From the NCBI GenBank assembly GCA_014218235.1, contig CM024764.1:70717184-70781183 (forward strand): DNA of 64,000 bases. The letters are read 5' to 3'. The DNA comes from Colocasia esculenta. Its lineage: Eukaryota; Streptophyta; Magnoliopsida; Alismatales; Araceae. Numbering within the stretch: the stretch's first letter is position 1; every line of letters begins with the position of its first letter. The translations under genes and the position numbers were made by a program. Of this stretch, positions 46,195 through 57,428 are shown piece after piece. The notes below the pieces were generated by a model that did no database searches, had not been told where the DNA came from, and saw nothing but the letters and a program-made list of their open reading frames with translations.

Positions 46195-47685
46195 CTAACT
46201 ACCATCTGATGTCCTCCCTACAATCAATCCAATTATTCTCATAATGTCCGCCGCCGCCGGCTGAATCCTCTTCAGTGCCTCAAGGTATTCCGTGGTCACG
46301 TCCTCATCTTCCACTACCTCGGCTTGAAGGAGACCCAATGCACATCCTTCCCAATGAACGATGGCGCTGCGCACGTCACGTTCGTCCTGCTCATCTCCCC
46401 TCTTCCTCTCTTGAACGGGCGGGTAATGCGATAAGAGAGGAACAACCGTGCGAGCCACACCGCATTGGAGGTAGCAACGATCCGGGTTGTAGAGAACCAG
46501 CGCTTCATTACCCAGCAGTCGCAAGGCCAGTTCGGTGCGCTGAGGAAGATGGATCATCCGGTTGTGCAAGAAACGCGGGCGCATGTCAAATTCGGCCACG
46601 GTCATCCTTTTGAAGTGATCACGCCATGCCTTCAGCCCTTTTATTTGAGCGGTCTTGCACCAGGCTTGGGTAGACATGCGAAGAGACCCGCCCACGAATG
46701 CCAGCGGATGATGAAGCATTGTCTTACACTCCGTGGCCAAGTTCTCCATCGCCCGAAACTGAATGTGCATGCCCATCCAAAGCTCAAGGGTGATGACCGA
46801 GCCATATAAGGGGGCCCCGATAGCTACAGAAGTAAGTCCAGCATAGAGATATCCCAGAACCGCTTGGCCAATACTCATACCTTCTGAAACTGAGGCAATG
46901 ATGCTGAGATTGGCAAAGGAGATCGCGCCATCCGTCACTAGAAAGAGAATAACCCCGCAAATGCAAATTGCGGCCGCCTTAGCAATGGCGATATGATTAC
47001 CAGTTTTGCGCTTACATTGAGAGATGATCCACTGTGCAATAGGGAGAAGGTGAACGTGCATCCCGCTGGTCATGGAATGCAAATCAGTCTTCCTCGTAGT
47101 AATCTCCGCAAGGATGCTCCATGAGTTGATGTGCACCACAGTGTAGGAAATCGTGAGCTCCTCGCCCCTCTGATATCGTGGAAGACCAAGCATTATCTCT
47201 AGCTCCTCCAGTAAGATGGTAGCCTCAAAGCCGGGGAAGATGAACGTGTGGGTCTTGGCGTGCCACAGTTCCACCAACGCCGTAACGCTGTCCCACATGT
47301 GCACGATCTTGTCATACTTCTTGGCCAGCACAAGCACAGTGGAGAGCCCCCACTCTTTCAAATGCCGGATAGAAGCAGGCGGCAAAAGCTCGATCATCAG
47401 AGCTAACCAGGGCACCTTGGAGAATCTTCTCTGCCCGGGTAAAATTTGAAGTGATAGAAGAAAGAGTTTGAGGACAGAGAGAAAGAAGAAGAAGAAAACA
47501 GGGGGAAAACATGGCAGAAATTCAGAAGTTAGAAGAAGAAGACTACTTACTTGAAGCTCCAGGCACGTGCATATGTGCCCCGGGATGGAAGAGAGCCGCT
47601 GGAGATCCGCGTGAGACTCACGAGCCGCCTTGGGTCCAGTATATGGCAGTATATTCTCTTGGAAAGCAGAGAGAGATCTCTTCAT
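46195..47685 (-). CDS. Tat-2 antisense gene: DUF7745-like retroelement-associated protein
   Basis: Open from MKRSLSAFQENIL (47685) to 46195. A probable 120-nt intron (donor GTAAGT at 47550, acceptor GGGCAG to 47431) removes a hydrophobic, low-complexity stretch and keeps the frame, leaving about 455 residues. The core (HLKEWGLSTVLVLAKKYDKI, ALVELWHAKTHTFIFPGFEA, LEELEIMLGLP) resembles the plant family DUF7745, often found in gypsy elements (recognised from memory). The middle is hydrophobic and the C-terminus acidic. No internal stop, unlike gag-pol and the PMD gene. Function unknown. Confidence 0.6.
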   Translation of the reverse strand: MKRSLSAFQENILPYTGPKAARESHADLQRLSSIPGHICTCLELQVSSLLLLTSEFLPCFPPVFFFFFLSVLKLFLLSLQILPGQRRFSKVPWLALMIELLPPASIRHLKEWGLSTVLVLAKKYDKIVHMWDSVTALVELWHAKTHTFIFPGFEATILLEELEIMLGLPRYQRGEELTISYTVVHINSWSILAEITTRKTDLHSMTSGMHVHLLPIAQWIISQCKRKTGNHIAIAKAAAICICGVILFLVTDGAISFANLSIIASVSEGMSIGQAVLGYLYAGLTSVAIGAPLYGSVITLELWMGMHIQFRAMENLATECKTMLHHPLAFVGGSLRMSTQAWCKTAQIKGLKAWRDHFKRMTVAEFDMRPRFLHNRMIHLPQRTELALRLLGNEALVLYNPDRCYLQCGVARTVVPLLSHYPPVQERKRGDEQDERDVRSAIVHWEGCALGLLQAEVVEDEDVTTEYLEALKRIQPAAADIMRIIGLIVGRTSDGS

Positions 47686-49050
47686 GGCTGTAGGAGATAG
47701 AAAACTGGAGAAGAGAGGAAGCAGAGAATTAGCTACGGGATTAACACCCCAAACTACCTATTTATAGAACTCTAAGGGGGTGCAAACTCATCCTAACCCC
47801 GTAACTAGCTATTAGGATAAGATTATGAGAGGTTTAGGAGTCCTAGTGGTAATCCAGGAGTCTTAGGATTGAGATAAGCTTAAGGCTTCTGCATTTCCTG
47901 AGTTCAGTCGGAGTCGCGACACTGCGATATGACGCGACCAGGTCGCGACATGGCGGGGCGCCGCGACTTTGTCGCGGCCTCCCGGGGCGTCGCTTCTTTG
48001 TCTGCTGTGTTATTTCTATGTCTGTGCTCAATATATTTGTTTGTTTAATTATGCTTGTGTGTATATTGTTATTTTGTGCTTATTATGTCTGTCTCTTGTC
48101 AAAAAAATAAAAAAAAATCAAAAAATCACAGAATTCAAAAAAAAGAGAGAAGAAGTCGTCACAGGTAAGTCAGGTAAGTATTTTTTCTCTTACTCCCCTG
48201 CATTATTATATGATATTATAGCTATTATATCATGTCAAGGACCGACTGGTTCTCAATGTGCTCTGGGATTGGAGTTCCCCTTTACCAAAAACAATGATAA
48301 TCTAGGTGCACATTGTTAATCATTGGATAGGCCGTTGACTTGGGTAAGTTCGGGGACGATGGATTCAGGCCTGCACTGCGGTTGTGAGTAGTCTCTTGAC
48401 CCATTCTTATTGGACTTAACAATATTATCCTTGATATATTTTCTATTTTCTCATTTTCTTTGTATTTGTTTTGATGATTTCTTTTATTTAGCCCAACATG
48501 TATTATGTAGGACTTTGAGCTTTCCTGACTCATTCTTGATTATTGATGAGCCCTTGTTGAGTGCCCAATCATCCTTCATATTCCAAACAAGAAATCCAAT
48601 TCCACTCCGAATCAGAAGGTTTGCCTCCGAGTGAGTTGTTCCCGTCAGTTTGATAAGAATTTTCCTGTCTGGATTCTCTATTAAATTTTCATCCTATTCC
48701 TTTGATCTGTTTTGGTTGCGAACCGCTCCCAGGAGAGAGTCATGAGTTACCTGCCTGGCACGCATATGTCCCTCCAAAACGAAACCTGCAAGCCAATCGG
48801 CTAGGGTACCTCTCAATCGAGAGGTTGATCGTCCTCTTCTTTTCTCCTTCTCGTCCAGACTTATGCTTTTCTTTGCGTTCTGCTCGAGCAGCTGACTCGG
48901 GGCTTTCACGAAGATTCCAATTGCCCGTTTGTTAGACTGAGTGTCTCTTTACCTTGGCTCCCACTTTCCAGTCCACTCCGCATCATTTCCGTTCCGCCGT
49001 CACTTCATGACACCTCCACTACACTTCCGCTTCGTTTCCTTGCAAAGTGG
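47686..49050. other. Tat-2 3' internal region
   Basis: GTCGCGAC words at 47910-47995 lie about 230 bp upstream (minus) of the DUF7745-like start. An A-rich AAAAATC stretch lies at 48100-48146. The remainder (48150-49050) has no recognisable gene. Confidence 0.6.
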
Positions 49051-49069
49051 AAGCCAAGGAGGGGCAATC
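49051..49069 (+). promoter_or_regulatory. Tat-2 polypurine tract
   Basis: AAGCCAAGGAGGGGCAATC directly before the 3' LTR start (TGTAGACACC at 49070). Confidence 0.75.
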
Positions 49070-50488
49070 TGTAGACACCTGATTCTGACTAATGAGTTGA
49101 ACCATTTTTTTTGTTATCTTAGTGAGCCCCTAGTTGGTCACTCACCTTGAGTCTATCATTAGCCTTGTTTTGAGCCCATTAACAACTCAAATTGCCTTGA
49201 AATCCCGTCCATTATCATTTTGAGGGAGTCCCTAGGCTTAAATAACCATTATTCTTTCACATGATTGGCTGATAATTTGCAAATAATTGGCTTCCTTGAC
49301 GCGTCGCATCGTAGCGCCGCGTCTCAGTGTCGCGTCGCTACTGGTCGCCGCGACAGCCCATGCATTTTCATGCACGTGGGCATACTGTCGCGACGCCCCG
49401 CCCCGTCGCGTCTCCATGTCGCGGCCCTACGATGTGCCGCGACAGTAGCTGCGCATGCAGGCCTCCGCAACCAACTCCTATTTATCCTACCATGGATTTA
49501 TCTTTATCCTTAGGAAATATCTCAACCCCTTGGGCGGGATTTGGGCCCTAGGGACTCTCTTGGGGATCCTAAGGACTCTCCTATGCGATTTTCATTGGCA
49601 TTTATCTCCCATTTCACTTATTATCCATTTTAATGGGATTTTCTCTCTCAAAGGCTTATAAAAGCAAGGCCCCCTCTTCATGGACAGGGGAGCTCCGATT
49701 TTCACCCCAAAGGACTGCCGAATTCTCCACTGAGCTATACTTAGCCTCATAGCCCTCCCATTTCCACTCCTTCCCTCACATTCCACCTCACAAAAGCTTG
49801 CTACTTCATCATCCATGGAGCGTGGAGTGTGAGGAAGGCGACCCCCACTTCATCCAGGAGCTTCTGCATGATCATTTGAACGTCATCCACGCCAGGGAGT
49901 CGCCCTAATGGGGCTCATTCTTCTCTTCTCCCTTTTTCCTCTATTTCTTCATGCATTTTATTTTATTTCTAGATAGGTTGCATCCCTTCCCATTCCGACG
50001 TTTTCCTACTACCCAAGGGATTTAAAAATCACCCCCCAGGTTCGTTCCCACCATGCTTTCTCTTTTCTTTTCACTTTGGGAATAGTTACTACACTTAACT
50101 TGTTCTAATAGGGCTTTTCTTGCTTCTTTTTGTTTTGGCAGGCATCCAAGCGAGATCCTACGAGGAGCTCTCGTCCTCTAGCCGGCTGGAGGACAGGAAG
50201 GAGGTCTCATCCATCATCTCCCGCATAGAAGAGAACGCGACAGTGGAGAGCGACGCGACAAAGAGACGCGGTTGGCAATGGCGACGCGTTTTCAGCATCA
50301 TCGCGACAAGTAACCCTGCCGCGACACCAGGTCCACTTCCATTCTCTTTCCCTTTCCTAGAATAGTTAGCCTATGTTATTTTCTTCTCATTTGGCAACTA
50401 TCTAGGTGGCGATCACATTCCTATTTTCCATACTATTAGATTTAATACGTGTTTGCGTGTTGAGAGGGGCACAATCCCCGTGATTACA
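49070..50488 (+). repeat. Tat-2 3' LTR
   Basis: Pairs with 27801-29220. TATAAAA at 49657-49663; GTCGC/GCGAC clusters at 49300-49450 and 50228-50335. Several CpG words intact here are TpG/CpA in the 5' copy and vice versa. Confidence 0.92.
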
Positions 50489-50739
50489 GAAACGGGTCCG
50501 TTTGTCACAGTGTAAAATCTCGTGTAAAAAAAATATTCTTAAGAACAATTTCATATAATAACTTCTTTGATACCCTTCAAAAATTAATTCATAAAAATTT
50601 TGTACCTAAAATTTATGAATTTAACATCCTCGATGAGACTCTATAAATCATTTTCCTTGATTTCTTAAAATTTTTATGAGGAGACTGCGGTCTCTGTTCT
50701 AATTCTTAGTGTCTCTTTTGCATACCAACTACTATCTCT

Positions 50740-51030
50740 AAGGTGGTGATCGATGATTATTGATTGGTGACAACAGCCGACGACTAACACCCGACAGCCA
50801 ACACTCGACACCCAATGCCTAGGCGGCCAACAATCGACAACTAATGACTGGCGACTAACTCGACGCCCAATGTCCGGAGGTCGACAACCTATGATAGGCA
50901 ATTGACACTCAACAATCGATACTCGACGATCGACGCCGACTCTCAAGAGTCAGTAGCCAACACCGGCCGCCGACACTCATTGCACAATGCCCAACAACTA
51001 GTCATCGACGCCAATGCTAGACGATCGATG
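50740..51030. repeat. Degenerate CGAC-rich array
   Basis: Words such as CGACACCCAATG, CGACAACTAATG, CGACGCCCAATG and ACTCGACGATCGACGCC recur every 10-20 bases without an exact unit. It is not bounded by a recognisable element; the Tat-2 end is 250 bp to the left. Confidence 0.75.
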
Positions 51031-51418
51031 TCCAAAACTTATTTTTTTAATATTTATTTAAAAACAAACACTGAAAAATCTTTTCAAAAAAATCATTTAG
51101 AGCAATTATATTTTTTATTTTTCTATAAATACTCTTTCTTGAAAAACTTTTTTCTTATGAATATATTTTACAACCAACTGGACCCAAGTGTGCCGCCAAT
51201 TGCAAAAAAGAATGTCACATCAAAATTCAACAAATTGTATGGGGGCATACTAGCAAAAGGCAGAAAAAAGGAGGGAAAAAAAAAGGAAAATAGAGCTAGA
51301 TCCTAACAATGGCCAGATAATGTCGTCTCCAGGGATGTGCAATCTAGTATCTACTCGTGTCATCAACATCCGTCCGCTTGGGGTGATGGGGTGGGAAGGG
51401 GGGGGGGAGTGGTGTTTG

Positions 51419-51502
51419 CTTCGGTTGTCTGTACGTCAAGATCTGTCAGTGTCATGGAGTCTTCGGTTGTCCGTACGTCAAGATCTGTCAGTGTCATGGA
51501 GG
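51419..51502. repeat. 42-bp tandem duplication
   Basis: Two adjacent 42-bp units (51419-51460, 51461-51502) differing at two positions, each containing GTACGTCAAGATCTGTCAGT. Confidence 0.9.
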
Positions 51503-54500
51503 AGTGCAAGTAAAACTAGATTCATTTTTCCAACCTCAAGTTATCAACACATACATTAGCAATCATGGGAATCTAACTGCACCATGTTGTTGACGAACTC
51601 AATCTAATCATAGCCAGTTTGAAAGAACATATATAGGATGGTAAGAGAGAGGAGGGAGAAAAACATGAGCCCAACATGTGAATACACAGACCATGTGATG
51701 AGGACAGCTGATCGCATGTGTAGCATTGCAGTGCTCTTGTCCTGGAGAGGCAGACGCTCTCTGCCGGCGGCATACCCCCGAGGTCATCAATGAAGAATGT
51801 GGTCGATGGCACCCCGCCAGAGGTCAACTGGTAGGAAGTGCAGGATGATCCATTAATCCACCCTAAGGTATGAAGCACAAGCCATCTAAGGTGGGCTGCG
51901 CAGCTGAATTCAAAAGGCGATTACGTAAAAACCACACAGAGAAAAAAGACAAATACCAAGATGAAGCTTGCTTGGTAATAAAAGAAATGACCTACCTAAG
52001 CAAGGGGATCTAACGATGAAGACAGGAAGCTAAGGTGGTAAATCCCTGGCAAGAAAGAAATTGAGTTAGTATTTTTATAGTCAATCCACTTTGAACTTAG
52101 GATTACAAGCAAATGAAGGATGACAACCTTTAACGAAGACCATGTTTTTCTTTCCAATAGAACAATCGAGTGATAAAATTCACACATAAGAGAGAGTAGA
52201 ACACAGCTAGTATCTGACCGGGACCCAAAGACAGAGAAATACCATTAGATTTCAAACAAGATGATGCATACGAACTACTAATGCAAGTCCATGAAGGCAA
52301 CAGATGCAATGAAAACCGGGATAACATTTTGAATTTTGTAGCATCGCAACGAACAGTGAGAATGTCAGTCCATCAGATAGCCAAAACCAACCAGTTCAAC
52401 CAAAGGGGAAAATATTGGTAAAGGTTTAGATTCATCCGTGACACAATGCCTTCATAAGATCATGATGTCAACTCATGATCTGCTGTAAAGAGTGGCTTTC
52501 AAATGTCAGATAGAGGAAAGCAACCATTTTGGTGGCTTATGGATGGATCTTCATACCACTCTCTGGCCCTAGGTCATGGGAAAAATGTAGCAGCTGACAT
52601 CCTGGAACAATACGTCCAATTCTTGCAGCAAGCAGTTCACTTTGAAAAGGGAAAATAAAAATATTGTAGAATCATGTTCAAAAGTAATGTCTGATACACA
52701 TCTTAATGGACCATACATAGACAATGCCGCAAGGTCCAACGCTCAGTATGTACAAAATAATGACAAAAAAAATCAAGCAATCCCAAAGGTCCATCAATCT
52801 ACCACACCAAAGGGTATATGGTATTTATATGCCACACATCCAAAAACAAACTTTATCCCGTTCAATCAGGGTGGACTTAAGGATCATAATCATGGAGGTT
52901 CCTAATATATCTATCTGGAGACCTCAGACCCTTCCAATTGACAAGAAGATTCTGAACGAAAAGGATGATTTCATCATCTCCGAGGGAAGGAAGTAGAACT
53001 TTCGATGGTGCTGAAGCTACAGGTTTACTCTGCAGCAACCTGTGAACTCTGCGGAGCAAATTTCCTAGCATCAGTTTCACTATGCATGCACATCTGGCAT
53101 TATGTTATAAGACAATCCCTGGTTGCCCATGAACTTCATAGTTTCAATAAACGAAAAGAAAAGGATCCAAACAGCTTGAAGGTGCGCACTCTTTCCACCA
53201 TTGGCCATCCATTTGAAAATTGTCTAATTCAGTTCCAACTTACTTAGACCTGTAGCATGAAGGGAACCATGTCCTGCTACATATCTTAAAAGGTCATGAG
53301 GACCATGTGAGCAGCACAAATCCAAAAACCACAGACTTGCACATCATTGATGACAATAATATTATTGTCCTTATGGAGTTCTTCCCCATCAAGGTGGGTA
53401 TCCCACCTTATATGAAGGCTAATAGGATGGTTCATACTAAAATCATTCCATAATTATAAAATAGCTGAGAAGTTGGATGGTTAAGCCCCAAATGATCACA
53501 AAGATCGATACAGCTACCTGCTGGCGCAACATGAAACTCAATGCGGCTTATGCCAATATCTTGATTAGCAAAGAAGGATAGGAGGTATGCATTTGAGACC
53601 AGAAGTATAGGGAAAGACAATATTGCCTTTACGTATTGATAAATTTACAACTGTTGTGGAAATGCAATGAGATAATGCTATTGACTAAATATCAAGATAT
53701 CTAGTTGATTTACTTTAAAAAAAAAAATTTTAAAACTTACTTCAAAACTCAAAAGTACCTCGAAACTATAAAAAAAATAGATCCTCATCATGATATTCTT
53801 ATAGTGGTACTGATTTCAGGCAAAGAATGATAGAATAAGTAGATATTCACATGCATGCTTTTCACCATGCAAAAACCAACAGACAACTTGGAGAATGCTA
53901 ATGTAGTTACTAAAAATCATTTTGCAGCAAAAATAAACAAAGGAAAATGGCGAAGTAGCTACTTGACAAGATGATATTTTTACCAGGGACAGAACAGAGA
54001 ACAGAAGGAAAACAACTCCATATTTGAAACCAAAGTCAAGTATATTACGGCAGCATACACAAGGGAGTTCCATGGTCCTTACTGCAAAAGGACAGAAAAA
54101 GAAAGGGGTGATTCAATATAGAAGTATGATTTCTTTCTTTTTACTACTTGGAAGAAAGCCCTGCATATTATTATCACCAAACAGATACACCAAAGCCACA
54201 TTGCAGTTGTACACAAAATAGAAAAACCCATCAAAAGGAAATCAGATGCACGTGAATCAACAAAAACATGAATCAATGCAGATGCAAACAATTCAAGAAA
54301 AGAAAACCTATACCGGGCCTTTCATCTTTCGAAAAAAATCTTTAAAAAAAGGATTCATCAATCAAAGACACATAACATAGGAAATGAAACAGAAGAATAG
54401 TGATGTTTTACGACCTTCCAGAAAACATATGATAGGAAACACAGGCATGAAAATGGTGGAGAAAACAGAAAAGAAGGTGCCCATCATAGCTTGCACCAAA

Positions 54501-54585
54501 GTATACAAAGACTGAGGAAAGATTTAAGGCTCTGTCGTTGACAGACAAAAGGAGCTAGAATATAACATGCCTGTGGAATCAACAA

Positions 54586-56832
54586 TCAGCACTTCCACGC
54601 AGAGACAGACACAAGTAATCCATGGTGCCAGCAAAGAGAAAGCGATGCCTGACGCTTCTCCACATGGAACCCCTTCACCCTAGTCCTCTTCAAAAGGCAT
54701 TCCGCCTGTGTCTCAGTGAAATTGCTGAAGGGCACAGCTGTAAATCCAGCTGAGGCAAACAGTGTCCGCCAGGGGAGGCCTTTCACAGCTGCAGAGTGTT
54801 GCCCCACAATAGCATTCTCAATCCTCGGCTGCAGTATGTAGCGTTCAATCTTACTTGCAACGATTGGACTGATGCCTGCAGCGTCAATGGAATCCAGCAG
54901 CACTGTTCCAGACTGTAAAGTATGGATAAAGTGGTGGCAGAACATGAGGTCATTGTGGTCCAAACCGTGGTCGACTGATACCAGAATCCTAGGTGATAAC
55001 TGCTTCACAAGGCACAGAATATTTGTCATTGATGTGTAAGCTGAGCTCACTGGTAAGTTCACTGCAATTGCTTCATCACTTTGCAACATGTTGAGAAGGC
55101 TTGACAGGTCGCAGGGATTGTTATTCGAGATGTTGAACTCGAAGGGGATATTAAGGTCACCTGCAAAATGGGAGAGGTGCTCCCCGATGAGGCCAAGCTC
55201 AAAGGAATGAGGAGAAGGAAGAGGAGCAAACGCAGTTATCTTCAAGGATGGGGCAGCAGCGGTGGCGCCACAACGCCTCTGAGCAATCTCTTGCATGAAG
55301 GAGGACCACTGCCCACCAAACCCAATGTCGAAATCAATGATATGGATGCGATTAAACCCGTTTAATTCCTCTAGCAGGGCCTGAGTGCAGGTGAAGTAGG
55401 TAAATTGCATGATGGGCGATATCTCTGAGAAGGCCTTGTGGGCACTGAGCTTGAGTACCACGTCCACCGGTGTGGACAGAGCCATGGATGGTGGGTTCTG
55501 CTGGAGAGGGAGCGACATGGAGGGAGGTGTGCTACTGGAATTGTGGGTAATGATGGACTGAAGCGCCTTCTTGCAGTAGAAAGCGGACCTGGTGAGGGGC
55601 TTCCCAATTGGGGAGAACTGGTGATTGAGCCGTGCCAATACCACGCTGGCGCTGGCGATGTTTCCAGCTTCATGAAGCTGAGCAGCTTTGAAGAGCTGGT
55701 CGACAAGCGCCTCCTCCTGCTGCAGCTGCTGGTGTTGAGCTGCCACCATTGCGGCCTCATCGCCGCCCAACCGTTGGAGATGGTGGGGAAGGACGTTTAA
55801 GATCTCCACGCATTGCTGCTGCTGCTGCTGCTGCTTCTGATGCCGCCGCATCAAGGTATCCTGTCCGGTGTCACAGAAGGGGACGCTCGGGAGAATCTGG
55901 CATTCGTCGTCAGCCATAAACTGATGGCGTTTGGCGCGAGGGGGGGCGATGAGTTCTTGCTGCTGGTGGAAGGCCAAGTTTTGAGGGAAGTGCACCTGCT
56001 GATGGCCCACGAGAAGATTGGGGCTGGAGGAATGGGGCGTTTCCTCCATGATCGGCTCGTGGAAGACCATACTCGGCGGCAGAGAAAGAGGGGCCGGACT
56101 TGGCGGGATCTTGAGAACTTTACTGCCGTTGCTGGCATCGCCATTGTTGCCATCCATCACAGAGAACTTCCCAGCGGAAGCAACCGGAGCAGGCGAAGCC
56201 AGAGGTGTCGCGGCGGCCACGGAACCCGGCGCCGCGCTCCCCATTCCGCTTGAAATAGCGCAACCAAAGGTCTGATTGACCAGCCCCAACCCTCCGGTGC
56301 CATCGTCGGGCTCGAAATCCAGGGACGCCTGCGGTAACAGCATCTGAAGGGACTCTGGCTGTTTCAGGCCCACAGCCGGGGAGGGGTCGACGGGGACGTC
56401 GATTTCCCCCATCACCCACCTCAGGAAGGACTGGTCGGAGACGTGGGAGGCCACCGGCGGCTCGGATATCACACTCTCCCAGCCCTCCATCCCAACTGCA
56501 GCGCCCGCCACGGCCGAGCCAGTGGCGTCCTGCGTTCGATACCATCCATGCAGGTGGTCCCCGGAGACTGTTGCCAAGCCAGAAGAATCCCCGCCGCCGC
56601 TGCCGCAGACGGAAGAAGACAAGGTCGATGCGGAAGTCGGCGGGCTGGGGCTCCTCCCGCGCTCCAGCACCGACCTGGGCTCAAAACCCTCTTTCTTGCG
56701 GACGCCACCACCGCCACCGCTCCCGCCGTTGCTGCCGACAGCACCATGACCGATGACCCTCCACAGGTCGCCCCCCACCGCTTCCACTTCCAGAAGCCCC
56801 TTGCCACCGAGGCCAAAGGGCATGCCCCTCAT
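54586..56832 (-). CDS. HAM: HAIRY MERISTEM-type GRAS regulator (SCL6/22/27 clade)
   Basis: 748 residues, single exon. The start at 56832 (MRGMPFGLGGKG) follows an in-frame TAG directly upstream. The N-terminal half is Gly/Ser/Pro-rich with a Q run (about residues 333-340). The GRAS domain follows: LHRI (EALVDQLFKAAQLHEAGNIA, from about 375), VHIID-type motif IHIIDFDIGFGGQW (about 494-507), PFYRE region (about 640-680) and SAW motif ending SVSAWKC. HAM proteins are nuclear transcriptional regulators that maintain shoot meristems with WUSCHEL-family partners and are cut by miR171 (established); the site is present. The ORF is complete, and this is the only host gene I recognise here. A MULE begins about 470 bp upstream. 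Confidence 0.93.
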   Translation of the reverse strand: MRGMPFGLGGKGLLEVEAVGGDLWRVIGHGAVGSNGGSGGGGGVRKKEGFEPRSVLERGRSPSPPTSASTLSSSVCGSGGGDSSGLATVSGDHLHGWYRTQDATGSAVAGAAVGMEGWESVISEPPVASHVSDQSFLRWVMGEIDVPVDPSPAVGLKQPESLQMLLPQASLDFEPDDGTGGLGLVNQTFGCAISSGMGSAAPGSVAAATPLASPAPVASAGKFSVMDGNNGDASNGSKVLKIPPSPAPLSLPPSMVFHEPIMEETPHSSSPNLLVGHQQVHFPQNLAFHQQQELIAPPRAKRHQFMADDECQILPSVPFCDTGQDTLMRRHQKQQQQQQQCVEILNVLPHHLQRLGGDEAAMVAAQHQQLQQEEALVDQLFKAAQLHEAGNIASASVVLARLNHQFSPIGKPLTRSAFYCKKALQSIITHNSSSTPPSMSLPLQQNPPSMALSTPVDVVLKLSAHKAFSEISPIMQFTYFTCTQALLEELNGFNRIHIIDFDIGFGGQWSSFMQEIAQRRCGATAAAPSLKITAFAPLPSPHSFELGLIGEHLSHFAGDLNIPFEFNISNNNPCDLSSLLNMLQSDEAIAVNLPVSSAYTSMTNILCLVKQLSPRILVSVDHGLDHNDLMFCHHFIHTLQSGTVLLDSIDAAGISPIVASKIERYILQPRIENAIVGQHSAAVKGLPWRTLFASAGFTAVPFSNFTETQAECLLKRTRVKGFHVEKRQASLSLCWHHGLLVSVSAWKC
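55622..55642 (-). promoter_or_regulatory. miR171 target site in the HAM coding sequence
   Basis: The plus strand equals a miR171b/c-type sequence (TGATTGAGCCGTGCCAATA followed by CC) with one difference, at the 20th of 21 bases, so the minus-strand mRNA pairs almost perfectly. The site encodes VLARLNH (about residues 397-403), the conserved position in HAM genes. Cleavage would limit HAM expression after transcription. Confidence 0.93.
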
Positions 56833-57300
56833 CTAGGAACTCGCCCACAATCCACAAGGCGCTCGAATTCAAGAAACTCGACACAGTAGGGCGTCCGGTC
56901 CTCTTTCTCTCTCGTAGCACCTACTCCCAACCCAGAAGCCGTAATGGAACAAGATGGCGCCTTTCATGGGGGAAATGGACACCTCCGACCTCGGCGGCAC
57001 CGCAAGTCTCCCAAAACCTCCACCCAGCTGGTAGACGCGCAGCACGGTAGCAGCAATAGCAGCAGCTCCTCCCCGCCTGCCGTTGCTTCTGCTCTTCACC
57101 TCTTCTTGCCCTCCGCTAACTCTCCTCTCTCTCTCTCTTCCTGAAGTGGTTGCGGTAGCTGCAGGGAGCAGTGGAGAGCTAGAGATGGTAGGGGAAGTGT
57201 GGCTGGCGCAGCTGCCGTGGCCTGTGGGCGCCCGCCGCAGCCGTCGGATGCGCGCAACCCGCAAAAGGTTACAAAGGCGGCCCCCACGCTTTCTACGTGG
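56833..57300 (-). promoter_or_regulatory. 5' UTR/promoter-proximal region of the HAM gene
   Basis: Contains a CT tract on plus (57118-57140), which is a GA-rich tract on the sense strand, common in plant 5' leaders. The ORFs here look fortuitous. No clear TATA box was found before the MULE boundary, so the MULE may lie within the original promoter. Confidence 0.45.
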
Positions 57301-57428
57301 GGTTTTGTTTGAAAATAACACAGTTTAAAAATTTTATAAGTAAAATAACACACTAAAAATTAAAATTCGTAAAATAGTACGATTTCTACAGTGGAGGGCG
57401 TTTGCGGGTTTAAAAATATTAAAAAGGT

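Larger units (their letters stand above)
27801..50488 (+). mobile_element. Tat-2: Ty3/gypsy Tat-clade element, 22.7 kb including a solo LTR insertion
   Basis: Bounded by LTRs of 1,420 and 1,419 bp (27801-29220, 49070-50488), TGTAGACACC...TGATTACA, with flanks GAAAT and GAAAC (one mismatch, a probable decayed duplication). Without LTR-E it is about 19 kb, large even for Tat/Ogre elements. Order: LTR, leader, gag, protease, G-patch, spacer, RT, RNase H, aRNH, integrase, spacer, antisense PMD gene, antisense DUF7745-like gene, polypurine tract, LTR. The LTRs differ visibly (dozens of sites, many C/T in CpG), so it is older than the copia. Coding regions are broken mostly by stop codons. Confidence 0.92.
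50489..54585. other. Intergenic region downstream of the HAM gene
   Basis: AT-rich and without a recognisable gene. It holds a CGAC-rich degenerate array (50740-51030), a G run (about 51397-51408), a 42-bp tandem duplication (51419-51502), and probable 3' UTR of the HAM gene just below 54586. A minus-strand ORF at 51573-51878 has no family I know and is probably fortuitous. Confidence 0.5.

Noticed and set aside
51573..51878. Minus-strand ORF of 101 residues downstream of HAM
   Set aside because: No recognisable family, ordinary length for chance, no splice-linked exons found.
55438..56889. Plus-strand and alternate-frame ORFs within the HAM gene
   Set aside because: Shadows of the GC-rich GRAS coding sequence; the minus frame has the full GRAS motif set and the miR171 site.
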